From NCBI GenBank assembly GCA_027055635.1, contig JALUMZ010000031.1, forward strand, positions 1 to 15,934: a stretch of 15,934 bases of DNA. The letters run 5' to 3'. Positions 1 through 7,566 of the stretch are shown here, piece by piece. The position numbers were made by a program, and so were the translations under genes. Source of the DNA: Campylobacteraceae bacterium. Its GTDB lineage: Bacteria; Campylobacterota; Campylobacteria; Campylobacterales; Sulfurospirillaceae. A model generated the notes under the pieces. That model did no database searches. It worked only from the letters and a program-made list of their open reading frames with translations, and had not been told where the DNA came from. Numbering within the stretch: the stretch's first letter is position 1; every line of letters starts with the position of its first letter.

Positions 1-441
1 TTAAAATTAGCATGTGATAAAAAAATAGAAGAGCTTATTGAAGAGGGAGAAAAGCTACAAAAGAGTATCGAAGATGCATTCTTATTTATATCTAAAAGAT
101 TAGAAAAAATAGAAAATAAGAGTATCGAGGAGATAATAAATACATATAATATGCTAGAGACAGTAGATATGCTTGATAAAGTGAATAATTTAAGGGCAGA
201 GCTTGAAGAGAGTGAGATTTTTAAGGCCTTTTATTATGATATTTTAAAATCTGTAATTGTCAGTTATGAGTTGGAGTTAGCAGAAATTAAAGTATCCAAG
301 GTGACTTCAAAAGATGAAAACCAACTAAAGGCTGTTCGGTGGATAAATAGCCATAGAACATGGATGTTTGATTTGGCTGGTGGAATTTGGAATGTTTTGG
401 AGATATTAAAAAAAGAGTATAGAATAGGGCTTAAAAAATAG
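1..441 (+). CDS. C-terminal part of a Maf/DUF115-like motility-associated glycosyltransferase (5' end outside window)
   Basis: The reading frame is open from base 1 to the TAG at 439-441, giving 146 residues without a convincing start, so this is the tail of a longer gene that begins upstream. It is almost entirely predicted helix, charged and coiled-coil-like at first (EELIEEGEKLQKSIED), then a second helical part with KAVRWINSHRTW and FDLAGGIWNVLEILKKE near the end. Maf/DUF115 proteins, which transfer nonulosonic acids to flagellin in Campylobacterota, end in a helical domain of this general type and often lie beside legionaminate or pseudaminate genes. The family call rests on that resemblance and on context, since the catalytic part is not visible. 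The gene converges on the ptmE-like gene and the two overlap by 11 bp. Another helical C-terminus is possible. Confidence 0.45.
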   Translation, partial: LKLACDKKIEELIEEGEKLQKSIEDAFLFISKRLEKIENKSIEEIINTYNMLETVDMLDKVNNLRAELEESEIFKAFYYDILKSVIVSYELELAEIKVSKVTSKDENQLKAVRWINSHRTWMFDLAGGIWNVLEILKKEYRIGLKK

Positions 442-1456
442 AAAGATCACTATTTGCCCTTTCGTAATCACTAGTATGTCCTATGTCAATCCAATAGCTT
501 TTTAATTCATAGGCAGCTATATTTTTTTTGCTATCAATGAGAGTCTTGAAGAGTTCAGGCATATCGTAGTATGTATTGTGTGGAATCATATCTAAAATTT
601 CCGGATTTAGAAGATAAATTCCTGCATTGATAAAGGAGGTATATCTAGGTTTTTCTTCAAAAGTTTTAATCTTTCCATTCTCTATCTTTATTACGCCATA
701 TGGGTTTGTTATTATATGGTTTCTTACACCCATTGTTGCAACTGCTCTCTCTTTGCTATGAAATTTTTTCATTGCATTGAAATTTTGAGTTGTTATGATA
801 TCTCCGTTTATGACAAAAAATGGATATTTTAGTTTTTTTTCTATAAGACTTAGTGCACCTGCAGTTCCAAGCCTTTTGTCTTCTTCGAGATATTTGATTT
901 TAATTCCAAATTCAGATCCGTCCATGAAATACTCTTTTATAATATTTGCCTTATAGTTTACACTAATATAAAAATCATAAAACCCTTGATCTTTTAACAT
1001 CTCTATCATATTCTCCAAAAGAGGTTTTTCTCCGACTTTTAACATGGGTTTTGGTTGGTATTTTGTGAGTTCACCTAGTCTGCTACCAAGACCTCCCGCC
1101 ATGATGATTATGCTGTTTTTATTTCTCTTTAATTTTATATCATCAAGTATAAGTATATCTATGAGTTTTTTATCATCATCCACGACAGGAAGGTGTCTTT
1201 TTCTCATATTTTTTAATTGACTCTCTATCTCCTCCTCACCAAGAGAACCGTTTATGCTTTTTGGAGAAAAATTTATCATTTGAAGAACGCTTTTCTTGTT
1301 TAAAATCCCCCTCCTTATATCGCCGTCCGTTATGATACCCACGAGATGATTTTCTTTATCGACTAAAGGAAGTACACCGTTTCCATTTATATCAAGTGTC
1401 TCTAGAACCTCTTCTAGGGTTAAATCTTTTGAATATACTAATGATTTAGTTTTCAT
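431..1456 (-). CDS. ptmE: PtmE-like nucleotidyltransferase with N-terminal CBS pair
   Basis: The protein has 341 residues from the ATG at 1456. Two CBS repeats lie at about residues 25-49 and 87-107 (GVLPLVDKENHLVGIITDGD; RHLPVVDDDKKLIDILILDD). A sugar-phosphate nucleotidyltransferase domain follows from about 115, with the signature MAGGLGSRLGELT (119-131) and PKPML (135-139). In C. jejuni the protein of this architecture, PtmE, transfers GMP from GTP to glucosamine-1-phosphate, opening the GDP-linked legionaminate pathway; the same reaction is inferred here. An in-frame ATG at 1465 has AAAGG directly abutting it, whereas the ATG at 1456 sits 8 bases after AAAGGA, so 1456 is preferred. It is the last gene of the operon and overlaps the GNAT gene by 11 bp. 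The CBS pair suggests nucleotide sensing, but this is not shown by the sequence. Confidence 0.85.
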   Translation of the reverse strand: MKTKSLVYSKDLTLEEVLETLDINGNGVLPLVDKENHLVGIITDGDIRRGILNKKSVLQMINFSPKSINGSLGEEEIESQLKNMRKRHLPVVDDDKKLIDILILDDIKLKRNKNSIIIMAGGLGSRLGELTKYQPKPMLKVGEKPLLENMIEMLKDQGFYDFYISVNYKANIIKEYFMDGSEFGIKIKYLEEDKRLGTAGALSLIEKKLKYPFFVINGDIITTQNFNAMKKFHSKERAVATMGVRNHIITNPYGVIKIENGKIKTFEEKPRYTSFINAGIYLLNPEILDMIPHNTYYDMPELFKTLIDSKKNIAAYELKSYWIDIGHTSDYERANSDLSIF

Positions 1457-1991
1457 TGTATTCATCCTTTAAAAGACCATATAAGAGTATATCGAAGTAT
1501 TGTCCATTTTTGAAAATAGCCTCTTTTTTTGTTCCTTCATGCCTCATGCCTAGTTTTTGAGCTACCTTTTGCATGGCTATATTTTTTTCATGGGTTCCGA
1601 TATATACTCTATGTAGATTTAGTGTGTAAAAAGCATAATAGATGATGAGCCTATAACATTTGGTTGCATATGATTTTCCCCAAGCACTCTTTTCGCCAAT
1701 GATAATGGATATATCAGCATTTGAGTTTATAAAGTCTATATTTTGTAGAGCAATATTGCCTATATGTAAAGATGTATCTTTTTCCATGATTGCAAATACT
1801 ATAGAAGAGGAGTTGTTTTTTAAAGAGTCTATATATGCTGAGGTTTTCTCTTTTGTGTTTGGTATGGTACAGTGTCTGTTGTATTTACAAACTTCTCTGT
1901 CATTGAGCCAAGATACATATGCGTCACTCAGGTGTTTTTGGCATAAAGGTTCCAATAATAGTTTGTCTGTTTCTAAAAAACTGTTTACCAT
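1446..1991 (-). CDS. RimL-type GNAT N-acetyltransferase
   Basis: This 181-residue protein has the Acetyltransf_3 (RimJ/RimL) pattern. The acetyl-CoA loop is AWGKSYATK at 103-111, and the C-terminal part NIAMQKVAQKLGMRHEG (137-153) followed by KNGQYFDILLYGLL is typical of the family. The start ATG at 1991 follows TAAGGATAAAAA with good ribosome binding site spacing, and the gene overlaps the upstream cytidylyltransferase by 7 bp. A sugar amine is the likely acceptor, given the locus. The legionaminate pathway needs one acetylation of the C4 amine, and in C. jejuni LegH does this. Both this GNAT and the NeuD-family protein at 9112-9681 are candidates, so no symbol is given. If the NeuD protein is the LegH equivalent, this enzyme may acylate the amine made by the second aminotransferase. 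Confidence 0.8.
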   Translation of the reverse strand: MVNSFLETDKLLLEPLCQKHLSDAYVSWLNDREVCKYNRHCTIPNTKEKTSAYIDSLKNNSSSIVFAIMEKDTSLHIGNIALQNIDFINSNADISIIIGEKSAWGKSYATKCYRLIIYYAFYTLNLHRVYIGTHEKNIAMQKVAQKLGMRHEGTKKEAIFKNGQYFDILLYGLLKDEYNEN

Positions 1992-2674
1992 TTTTTATCC
2001 TTAGAGAGCAAAAATTCTGCCATCTCAAAATCAAATAGATTGTCTATATCTATAGATCTGCTTGCTGGCATGATGTATGGGTATGTTTTATTGCTGTAGT
2101 ACTTTTTATCTCTTAGTAAATCCATACTAAAAACATATATCGCACCATTTGGAAGGTAGCTTTTTTCCTCCTCTTGCCTGTTTGCTAGTCTGTCACCCTC
2201 TGGTAAAATTGAGCGTAAAATACCATCTTTATCAATCTTTTTATACCATTGAACAGGATGAGGAGCTTCATAAAAAGATATAACGGAATCAGCCTCTTTT
2301 TTTTCATATATCTCTATAGCTCTATCTATGTCTTCAGCGGTTCTTAGCGGACATGTTGGCAGTAGAGCAACTACTGAGGTGTAATTTTTGTTTTGCTCTT
2401 TGTTGATTCTATCTACGGTATATATGTAGGTATCGACTATCAAAGAGTTGTCGCTTGCAAGCTCTTTTGGTCTTAAAAATGGTATCTCTATGCCATATCT
2501 TTTACAAGTTTCTGCGATTGCTTCATCATCTGTTGAGAGAACTACTTGAGTTATTTTTTTTGATTTTAGTGCCGCTTCGATAGTGTATGCTATGAGTGGC
2601 TTGCCACATAAATCTTTTATATTTTTACCGGGAAGTCCTTTTGAGCCTCCTCTTGCAGGAATTATTGCCAGCAC
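1985..2674 (-). CDS. legF: CMP-nonulosonate (legionaminate-type) cytidylyltransferase
   Basis: Cytidylyltransferases of the NeuA/PtmB/LegF family activate a nonulosonic acid with CTP to give the CMP-sugar used by glycosyltransferases. The protein has 229 residues, the usual size. Motifs in order are the CTP-binding loop IPARGGSKGLPGKN (5-18), STDD (47-50), LLPTCPLR (104-111), YLPNGAIY (173-180) and the metal-binding SIDIDN (207-212). The start is a GTG at 2674 preceded by AGGAGATAGA, inside the end of the Gfo/Idh gene, with a 13 bp overlap that suggests translational coupling. Sequence alone cannot separate CMP-Neu5Ac, CMP-Leg and CMP-Pse synthetases with certainty. LegB, LegC and PtmE in the same operon favour a legionaminic acid derivative. 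Confidence 0.85.
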   Translation of the reverse strand: MLAIIPARGGSKGLPGKNIKDLCGKPLIAYTIEAALKSKKITQVVLSTDDEAIAETCKRYGIEIPFLRPKELASDNSLIVDTYIYTVDRINKEQNKNYTSVVALLPTCPLRTAEDIDRAIEIYEKKEADSVISFYEAPHPVQWYKKIDKDGILRSILPEGDRLANRQEEEKSYLPNGAIYVFSMDLLRDKKYYSNKTYPYIMPASRSIDIDNLFDFEMAEFLLSKDKKW

Positions 2675-3564
2675 TCTATCTCCTTTGCTATCCTCATATC
2701 TTCGATTCCCTCATATACTGTAGGGATTGTTTTTTGATTTTGCAATACAGCGCTTATCATGTCTGCTGCGTATGTATGCAATATCGACTTAGTTACTATT
2801 TTATTTAAGATTAATGCATCTTTAAACTGCTTTGATGAAACAGTTTTATATATAGTAAGTCTGTACCCTAGCTCATCAAAAACTATTTTCTTATCTTTTG
2901 TAAAAAAAACCAAATCAAAATTTAGGTAGATGGTATCTAGCGTATTGATGATTACTTCAGTCTCTAAATACTTTAATATGGTGGTTTTTTGTGATACGAA
3001 GAGTATTTTGGGTTTGGACTCAAATATATAATTTAGTATATTTATCACATGTACGCCATTATGTTTCATGGTGCCAAAGATGTTTGCCTCTATTTTTTCT
3101 ATACTTCCGTATTTATTTGTTTTTAAATCATCTAGTATTTTTGAATATGTTTTATCAAATCTTCTTATGTAGTTTATGTGGATTTTTTCTAAAAAGCTTT
3201 TATTAAAACTGAGTAGTTTTTCTATCTCATCTTCGTTTGAAACAGCAGGTTTTTCTAAGATAATTTTACCTTTATAGTTGTTTGCATACAGATACTCTAA
3301 AGCTTCAAAATGAAACTCTGTAGGAGTTGCTATACTGATGATATCAGAGTATTTTAGGTCATCCTTGGTTGGCATATCGCTATATTTACAGCTATATTTG
3401 GTTGCAATTTTCTTAGCTTTTATCAAATCTTTGTCGATTACTTTGTATAGATTTATATCTTTTGATAAAAAATAGGCTTTTGCATGAGTCAGGGTGAGAT
3501 TGGGATTATCTATATCATAGTAGGCCCCAATTTTTCCGCAACCTAAAAGAGTAGCTTGTTTCAT
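2662..3564 (-). CDS. Gfo/Idh/MocA-family oxidoreductase
   Basis: The 300-residue protein begins with a Rossmann dinucleotide-binding motif (GCGKIG, 8-13). It carries the family's EKP motif at 104-106, whose lysine is normally catalytic, and a histidine in HNGVHVINIL (168-177). The aspartate often found a few residues after the histidine is replaced by asparagine (N175). Family members oxidise or reduce sugar or inositol hydroxyls with NAD(P). The gene shares an ATGA overlap with the upstream gene (3561-3564) and overlaps the cytidylyltransferase downstream. C. jejuni has a gene called ptmF between ptmE and ptmB, a similar position, but I cannot establish orthology. The co-encoded DegT aminotransferase suggests that this enzyme could make the keto group that is then aminated; this is inference. 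Confidence 0.75.
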   Translation of the reverse strand: MKQATLLGCGKIGAYYDIDNPNLTLTHAKAYFLSKDINLYKVIDKDLIKAKKIATKYSCKYSDMPTKDDLKYSDIISIATPTEFHFEALEYLYANNYKGKIILEKPAVSNEDEIEKLLSFNKSFLEKIHINYIRRFDKTYSKILDDLKTNKYGSIEKIEANIFGTMKHNGVHVINILNYIFESKPKILFVSQKTTILKYLETEVIINTLDTIYLNFDLVFFTKDKKIVFDELGYRLTIYKTVSSKQFKDALILNKIVTKSILHTYAADMISAVLQNQKTIPTVYEGIEDMRIAKEIECWQ

Positions 3565-4559
3565 AATGACTCCAAAAAGTTTATAATTGTTCTTTTGCTA
3601 TTTTTTATATGTGATACATCATATGGGTTTATGTGAACTTTACCATTTATAAAATCTCTTAAATCCTGTTTTGTTTTGGATGAAAAGATTAAATTCCTGT
3701 TTATTAACTCAAAATTGCTAAGCTTTTTTAAATTGTTGCCAATAGAGCATACTTTTTTACCGAGCATAAGTCCTTCCACTAAAACCATAGAGTTTATACC
3801 AAATAGAGCATCTATGGAGTTTAAAAGAGGGTATTTGTTGCTGCTTGTATCTAGTGCTATGGTGCAATTTGTCGTTTGAAGAGTTGACAAATAGTTTTCT
3901 ATTTTGTCTTTATTGTGTTTTGGATGAGGTCGAAAGAAGAGTTTTGTCTTTTTGTTGGATTTTTCAAATACATCTAGCAGTAGTTCAAACTGTGTAAATT
4001 CATTGATTCCATACTCTTTTTCTATCTCGTATCCTTGAATTTTTTCCGCAGCATATAGATAGGTATTTTTCTCTACATGTGCAGAGGTTTTTTGTTTTAT
4101 TACTTCCTCTAAAAAGGCACTTCCTAGTGTTAGTATCTTGCTTGTGCAGGTTGGATTATTTGTTATAATGCCCTCTTTTGCTATTTTATCTATAACGATG
4201 ATAAAATCGGGAAATATCTCTATGTTTTTATCTGTATGAAAAAATCTTTTAAAGTTCATCCAGTGATCAAAATAGGCAACTGATGTAAGGTTTAACTTTT
4301 TTGCTTCCAGCCATAACTCTTTGTCACTATTGCTTAAATAACTTGTTCCTGTCACAAGCAATTCAAAGTTTTTAAGTTTGGGTATCAACTCCTCTGTGTT
4401 GCTTATGGATTGATAGGGTATATTGTTATTTTTAAATATCTCTATAGCATAATCTTGTGCATATGCTTTTGCATTTGTGAAGCTTGAAATAAAAGAAACC
4501 AATGGAGAAGCACCACCGGGATCTCTTGCAAAAAAAAGAATTTTTTTATCTAAGCTCAT
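3561..4559 (-). CDS. Unrecognised GT-B-like protein with DPGG motif
   Basis: I do not recognise a characterised family for this 332-residue protein. It starts with a short strand and FFARDPGGASPL (9-20), has YFDHWMNF at 96-103, then LFFRPHPKHN (207-216). Near the C-terminus, GINSMVLVEGLMLGKKV (254-270) looks like the donor-binding half of GT-B enzymes. The RPHP motif occurs in CDP-glycerol transferase-like and capsule glycosyltransferase-like proteins, and the GINS...VEG..LGK pattern is reminiscent of the SGG..EEA..LGKPV segment of UDP-GlcNAc 2-epimerases. No signal peptide or membrane segment is visible. It overlaps the DegT gene by 14 bp and the Gfo/Idh gene by 4 bp. It could be a cytoplasmic glycosyltransferase or a sugar-nucleotide hydrolase/epimerase; neither is demonstrated. 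The ribosome binding site is weak (AGAGAATCTG). Confidence 0.5.
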   Translation of the reverse strand: MSLDKKILFFARDPGGASPLVSFISSFTNAKAYAQDYAIEIFKNNNIPYQSISNTEELIPKLKNFELLVTGTSYLSNSDKELWLEAKKLNLTSVAYFDHWMNFKRFFHTDKNIEIFPDFIIVIDKIAKEGIITNNPTCTSKILTLGSAFLEEVIKQKTSAHVEKNTYLYAAEKIQGYEIEKEYGINEFTQFELLLDVFEKSNKKTKLFFRPHPKHNKDKIENYLSTLQTTNCTIALDTSSNKYPLLNSIDALFGINSMVLVEGLMLGKKVCSIGNNLKKLSNFELINRNLIFSSKTKQDLRDFINGKVHINPYDVSHIKNSKRTIINFLESL

Positions 4560-5829
4560 TCAGATTCTCTATCACTTTTAATATGCCACCGGCTATATCT
4601 TTAGCATCATCTAAATTCAAAGGCTGATAGTTAAATATGTTTACAATAGTCTCTTTTTCGTACAGTCTTTCTGCAACTGGGCATAAGCCCTTGTTGTAGT
4701 TTACCTTTTTTGTATAGTGGGCGTTATTTACAAATGGATAGCCATCTTTGTAAGCGATTTTCTGCTGGTAGAGCGGTTCTAAATAGAGTGGCTTTAGATA
4801 TCCGCCCCAGATAGGAATCCCCTCTTTGTTTAGTGCCTCTATGAATTTTGCTCTATTTATTCCAGCTTTTTTTTCATCAAATCTATATACATCCATATAG
4901 TATATGTGAGTTGCATTTTCCCTCACTTTTGGAATAGTTAAAATATCTTGGTCTTTAAGTTTATCATGAAGATAGTTGGTAAGTTTGAGTCTATGAGCAT
5001 TTAAAATATCGAGTTTTTTTAACTGTTCAATTGCAATGGAAGCTTCAATTTCTGTCATCCGAAAGTTAAATCCGAGCATATTTACCAGACTTTTTGGCAC
5101 AAACCGCTCATCTTCACTCCCAACAAGAGCTTCAGCATGATTTCTTATAAGTGACATTCTAAGAGCTAGTTCTTTATCATTTGTAACAGCTATGCCTCCC
5201 TCTCCGCACTGTATATTTTTATGTCTATTTAGGCTAAAGACTCCGATATCAGCCAGTGTTCCCACAAAAGCTCCGTCTATCTTTGCTCCTGGTGCTTGAG
5301 AAGAGTCTGATATGACTTTTAGATTATGTTTTTTTGCAATTTTCATAATCTCTTTTATATTAGAAGATTGTCCGTGGATATCTACTGTTATGATAGCTTT
5401 TGTATTTGGAGTGATAGCTTCTTCTATTTTTGCAGCATCTAAACAAAACATATCATCTTCAATATCTACAAAAATTGGAATAGCATTATAAAAAAGTATA
5501 GCAGTTGAAGTGGCTGACATTGTGTATGGAGGCACGATGACCTCATCCCCTGGACCAATTTCCAGTGCTCCTACAGCCATGATAAGAGCTGATGTTGCAG
5601 AGTTGCAAGAGATAGAGTGTTTTATATTAAACTTTTTGCTCCATGCAGTTTCAAGCTCTTTTACATACTTACCGCCAAAAAACTCATCACTTGGGCTTCC
5701 TACAAAACCAGAAAGTAACCCACTTTTTAGTACTTTTATACCAGCTTCTACCTCTTCATTACCCGTTGTGATACTAAGAGGAAAAGGTTTTGTTCTTATA
5801 GGAGTTCCACCATGAAGCGCTAGTTTCAT
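4546..5829 (-). CDS. DegT/DnrJ/EryC1/StrS aminotransferase, AHBA-synthase-like subtype
   Basis: This 427-residue PLP-dependent enzyme is longer than LegC-type members (about 380). It has the N-terminal ALHGGTPIRTKPFP (4-17) seen in AHBA-synthase and inosamine-aminotransferase relatives. The PLP-binding lysine is K204 in SLNRHKNIQCGEGG (199-212). The cofactor-contacting aspartate segment, usually EDAAQA, reads SDSSQA (174-179). C-terminal residues NYQPL (about 403-407) fit the fold. It should transfer an amino group from glutamate or glutamine to a keto-sugar or keto-cyclitol. Because LegC already supplies the aminotransferase of the standard pathway, this second one implies an additional amino group or a second amino sugar. 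The start ATG at 5829 forms an ATGA overlap with legI, so translation is probably coupled. Confidence 0.8.
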   Translation of the reverse strand: MKLALHGGTPIRTKPFPLSITTGNEEVEAGIKVLKSGLLSGFVGSPSDEFFGGKYVKELETAWSKKFNIKHSISCNSATSALIMAVGALEIGPGDEVIVPPYTMSATSTAILFYNAIPIFVDIEDDMFCLDAAKIEEAITPNTKAIITVDIHGQSSNIKEIMKIAKKHNLKVISDSSQAPGAKIDGAFVGTLADIGVFSLNRHKNIQCGEGGIAVTNDKELALRMSLIRNHAEALVGSEDERFVPKSLVNMLGFNFRMTEIEASIAIEQLKKLDILNAHRLKLTNYLHDKLKDQDILTIPKVRENATHIYYMDVYRFDEKKAGINRAKFIEALNKEGIPIWGGYLKPLYLEPLYQQKIAYKDGYPFVNNAHYTKKVNYNKGLCPVAERLYEKETIVNIFNYQPLNLDDAKDIAGGILKVIENLNELR

Positions 5830-6887
5830 GCTAAATCCTCTTTTGTAATTATATAATCAGATGGCATATCTTTTGATGCAATTCTTCCTATAACAAACTG
5901 ATCCATCTCAGGACTCAATCCAATGCCGGGTCTTTTATAGTCTATATCTTCTGTTTTTAAAATATCGCCTTTTTTTATCTCTTTTGCGGTAACTATACTT
6001 CTTCTAAATTCATTTTTTCTCTCGTTGCTCTCTATGCTAGTTATCCTAAAAGTTCCCAGTGCTTTTGATATGCGACTTGAGTCCTCACAGATGGTTTTGA
6101 GTTCATCAGGTGTAGCAGAAACTTTATGATCCCAACCAAACATATTTTTATCTAGCGTAAAATGTTTCTCTATCAAGCAAGCACCTTTTGCTACGCTCGC
6201 AAGCGGAATTGCCGTGCCTAAAGTATGATCTGAAAAGCCAATGGGATAATCAGGATAGAGTTTTTGAAGAGATTCTATATTATTTAGATTTATCTCTTCA
6301 TCTTTTGGAGGATAAATTGCAACGCAGTGAAGTATAATGATATTTCTGTTTCCTGCTTCTTCTATTGTTTTTACAGCTTTGTCTATTTCGTAGAGTTCGC
6401 TTAATCCCGTCGATATAACCATAGGCTTGTTTTTTCGTGCAAGATAATCTAAAAATGGGTAGTTATTTAAGTCCATAGATGCCACTTTTATAAAAGGAGC
6501 ATTAAGAGCATCTACTAAAAAATCAGCTTCTTTTTTTGAAAATGGGGTCGATGCAAAGTCTATTTTTAACTCATCACAAATTTTTTTCATCTCCATAAGT
6601 TCAGATTCACTTATAGAGAACTCTTCGACAATCTCTTCAAGCGTATAATCATCTCTATCCCTATAATCATCACCGATAAAACAGTTCTCTTCATATTTTA
6701 CTTTAGAGAAGATACTATCTTTGCTCCAACTTTGAAACTTAACACAATCTGCCCCTGCTTTTTTTGCTTCAATGATGAGTTTTTTGGCTAATTGCATATC
6801 ACCGTTATGATTTGAGCCAAGCTCAGCGATTATGTACGGTTCGCAAAAATTATATACCTCTTTTGTTTGTGTTAGGTTTATTTTCAT
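5826..6887 (-). CDS. legI: NeuB-family nonulosonate synthase, probably legionaminic acid synthase
   Basis: NeuB-family enzymes condense phosphoenolpyruvate with a six-carbon amino sugar to form a nine-carbon 2-keto acid. The 353-residue protein has a TIM-barrel NeuB domain (about 15-275) and a C-terminal SAF/antifreeze-like domain (about 290-350). Visible motifs are AELGSNHNGD (21-30), VKFQSW (49-54), STPF (113-116), ILHCVAIYP (185-193), GFSDHTLG (217-224), IEKHFTLDKN (239-248), WDHKVS (252-257) with a likely metal-binding histidine, and RRSIV (295-299) in the SAF domain. Legionaminic rather than sialic or pseudaminic specificity is inferred from LegB, LegC and PtmE in the operon. It is the only gene of the operon not overlapping its upstream neighbour; a run of nine G residues takes the place of a normal Shine-Dalgarno. 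Confidence 0.85.
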   Translation of the reverse strand: MKINLTQTKEVYNFCEPYIIAELGSNHNGDMQLAKKLIIEAKKAGADCVKFQSWSKDSIFSKVKYEENCFIGDDYRDRDDYTLEEIVEEFSISESELMEMKKICDELKIDFASTPFSKKEADFLVDALNAPFIKVASMDLNNYPFLDYLARKNKPMVISTGLSELYEIDKAVKTIEEAGNRNIIILHCVAIYPPKDEEINLNNIESLQKLYPDYPIGFSDHTLGTAIPLASVAKGACLIEKHFTLDKNMFGWDHKVSATPDELKTICEDSSRISKALGTFRITSIESNERKNEFRRSIVTAKEIKKGDILKTEDIDYKRPGIGLSPEMDQFVIGRIASKDMPSDYIITKEDLA

Positions 6888-6893
6888 GTTAAT

Positions 6894-6911
6894 CCCCCCC
6901 CCTTTTTTTTT
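6894..6911 (-). promoter_or_regulatory. A9G9 homopolymer tract acting as the legI ribosome binding site
   Basis: On the minus strand the 22 bases between the PIG-L stop and the legI ATG consist of the rest of a run of nine A (6911-6903), nine G (6902-6894) and ATTAAC. No other Shine-Dalgarno is present. AAGGGGGG can pair with the anti-Shine-Dalgarno with one G-U wobble, six or more bases before the start. The PIG-L TAA uses only the first two A residues, so changes in tract length would not fuse the two proteins. They would instead change binding-site length and spacing. Long G tracts are known contingency loci in Campylobacter; variability here is inferred. Confidence 0.7.
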
Positions 6912-7566
6912 ATCGTATCTCTTTTAGAAGCATAAAGCTCTCTGCATATTCGCAATTTGCTGTAGCACCTCTTATTGTGGCTAAAGCCTTTATATTTTTT
7001 TCACTTCTTGGAAAAGGATGTTTTTGTATTTCGCTTTTATATCTGTTTATTATCTCTATCTTTTTATCTATAAATTTACTTATATCAACAAATACATTAG
7101 GAATAAAACTATCTTCTTTTGTACTTGGTGCAAACTCTGTTTCACTTAAGGTCTCCATCATGTATATTGTTTTTATAGATGGATAACGGAATGATTTTGT
7201 ACAAGAAAAACTAGCTTCAAATATTTTTCTATGATCACTATGTATATCATTTTTGAATGGAAGATAGATAATGCTGGGCTTTATTCGATTAATTATCTCG
7301 GATATTTTTTTGATTAGCCCACTCATGCTGTATTGGTCTATCTGCATAGTGTTTAACTTTAAATTTGTTAAGCTGTCAAAATTGTACAAATCTAATACCT
7401 CTTGTATCTCTCTTTCTCTTGTTTTATAAAAATCATTTTTAGGATCAGTTTGTGTGCATATAAGCCAATGAATCTCATCTCGATTCTCTTTATGCTTTAG
7501 TAGAGTTCCTCCACAACCCAAGGTTTCGTCATCTGGATGGACAGCTATCACTAACACTTTATTCAT
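6910..7566 (-). CDS. PIG-L family (LmbE-like) sugar N-deacetylase
   Basis: PIG-L enzymes are zinc-dependent deacetylases that remove N-acetyl groups from GlcNAc-type substrates. The 218-residue protein has the metal-binding and catalytic motif AVHPDDETLGCGG (8-20, with H10, D12, D13, E14) and the second motif IHSDH (108-112), both intact. There is no signal peptide, so it should act in the cytoplasm on a free or nucleotide-linked sugar. The start ATG at 7566 lies in an ATGA overlap with the formyltransferase-like gene upstream. The pairing suggests that an acetyl group is removed and the amine is then given another acyl group. After its stop comes the A9G9 tract, the only gap in the operon. 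The substrate cannot be read from the sequence. Confidence 0.85.
   Translation of the reverse strand: MNKVLVIAVHPDDETLGCGGTLLKHKENRDEIHWLICTQTDPKNDFYKTREREIQEVLDLYNFDSLTNLKLNTMQIDQYSMSGLIKKISEIINRIKPSIIYLPFKNDIHSDHRKIFEASFSCTKSFRYPSIKTIYMMETLSETEFAPSTKEDSFIPNVFVDISKFIDKKIEIINRYKSEIQKHPFPRSEKNIKALATIRGATANCEYAESFMLLKEIR

Noticed and set aside
426..460. Hairpin at the convergent end of the left gene and ptmE as a terminator
   Set aside because: The stem has a five-base bulge and no adjacent T tract on either strand, so it is not called as a feature.
1457..1465. Upstream ATG for the ptmE-like gene at 1465
   Set aside because: The AAAGG is directly against this ATG, leaving no spacing, while the ATG at 1456 sits 8 bases after AAAGGA.
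1660..2004. Plus-strand open frames over the operon (for example 1660-2004, 5510-5815, 10131-10394) and over dcd (12607-12921)
   Set aside because: They lie opposite well-supported genes, have no family motifs and no ribosome binding sites, and are shadows of the real frames.
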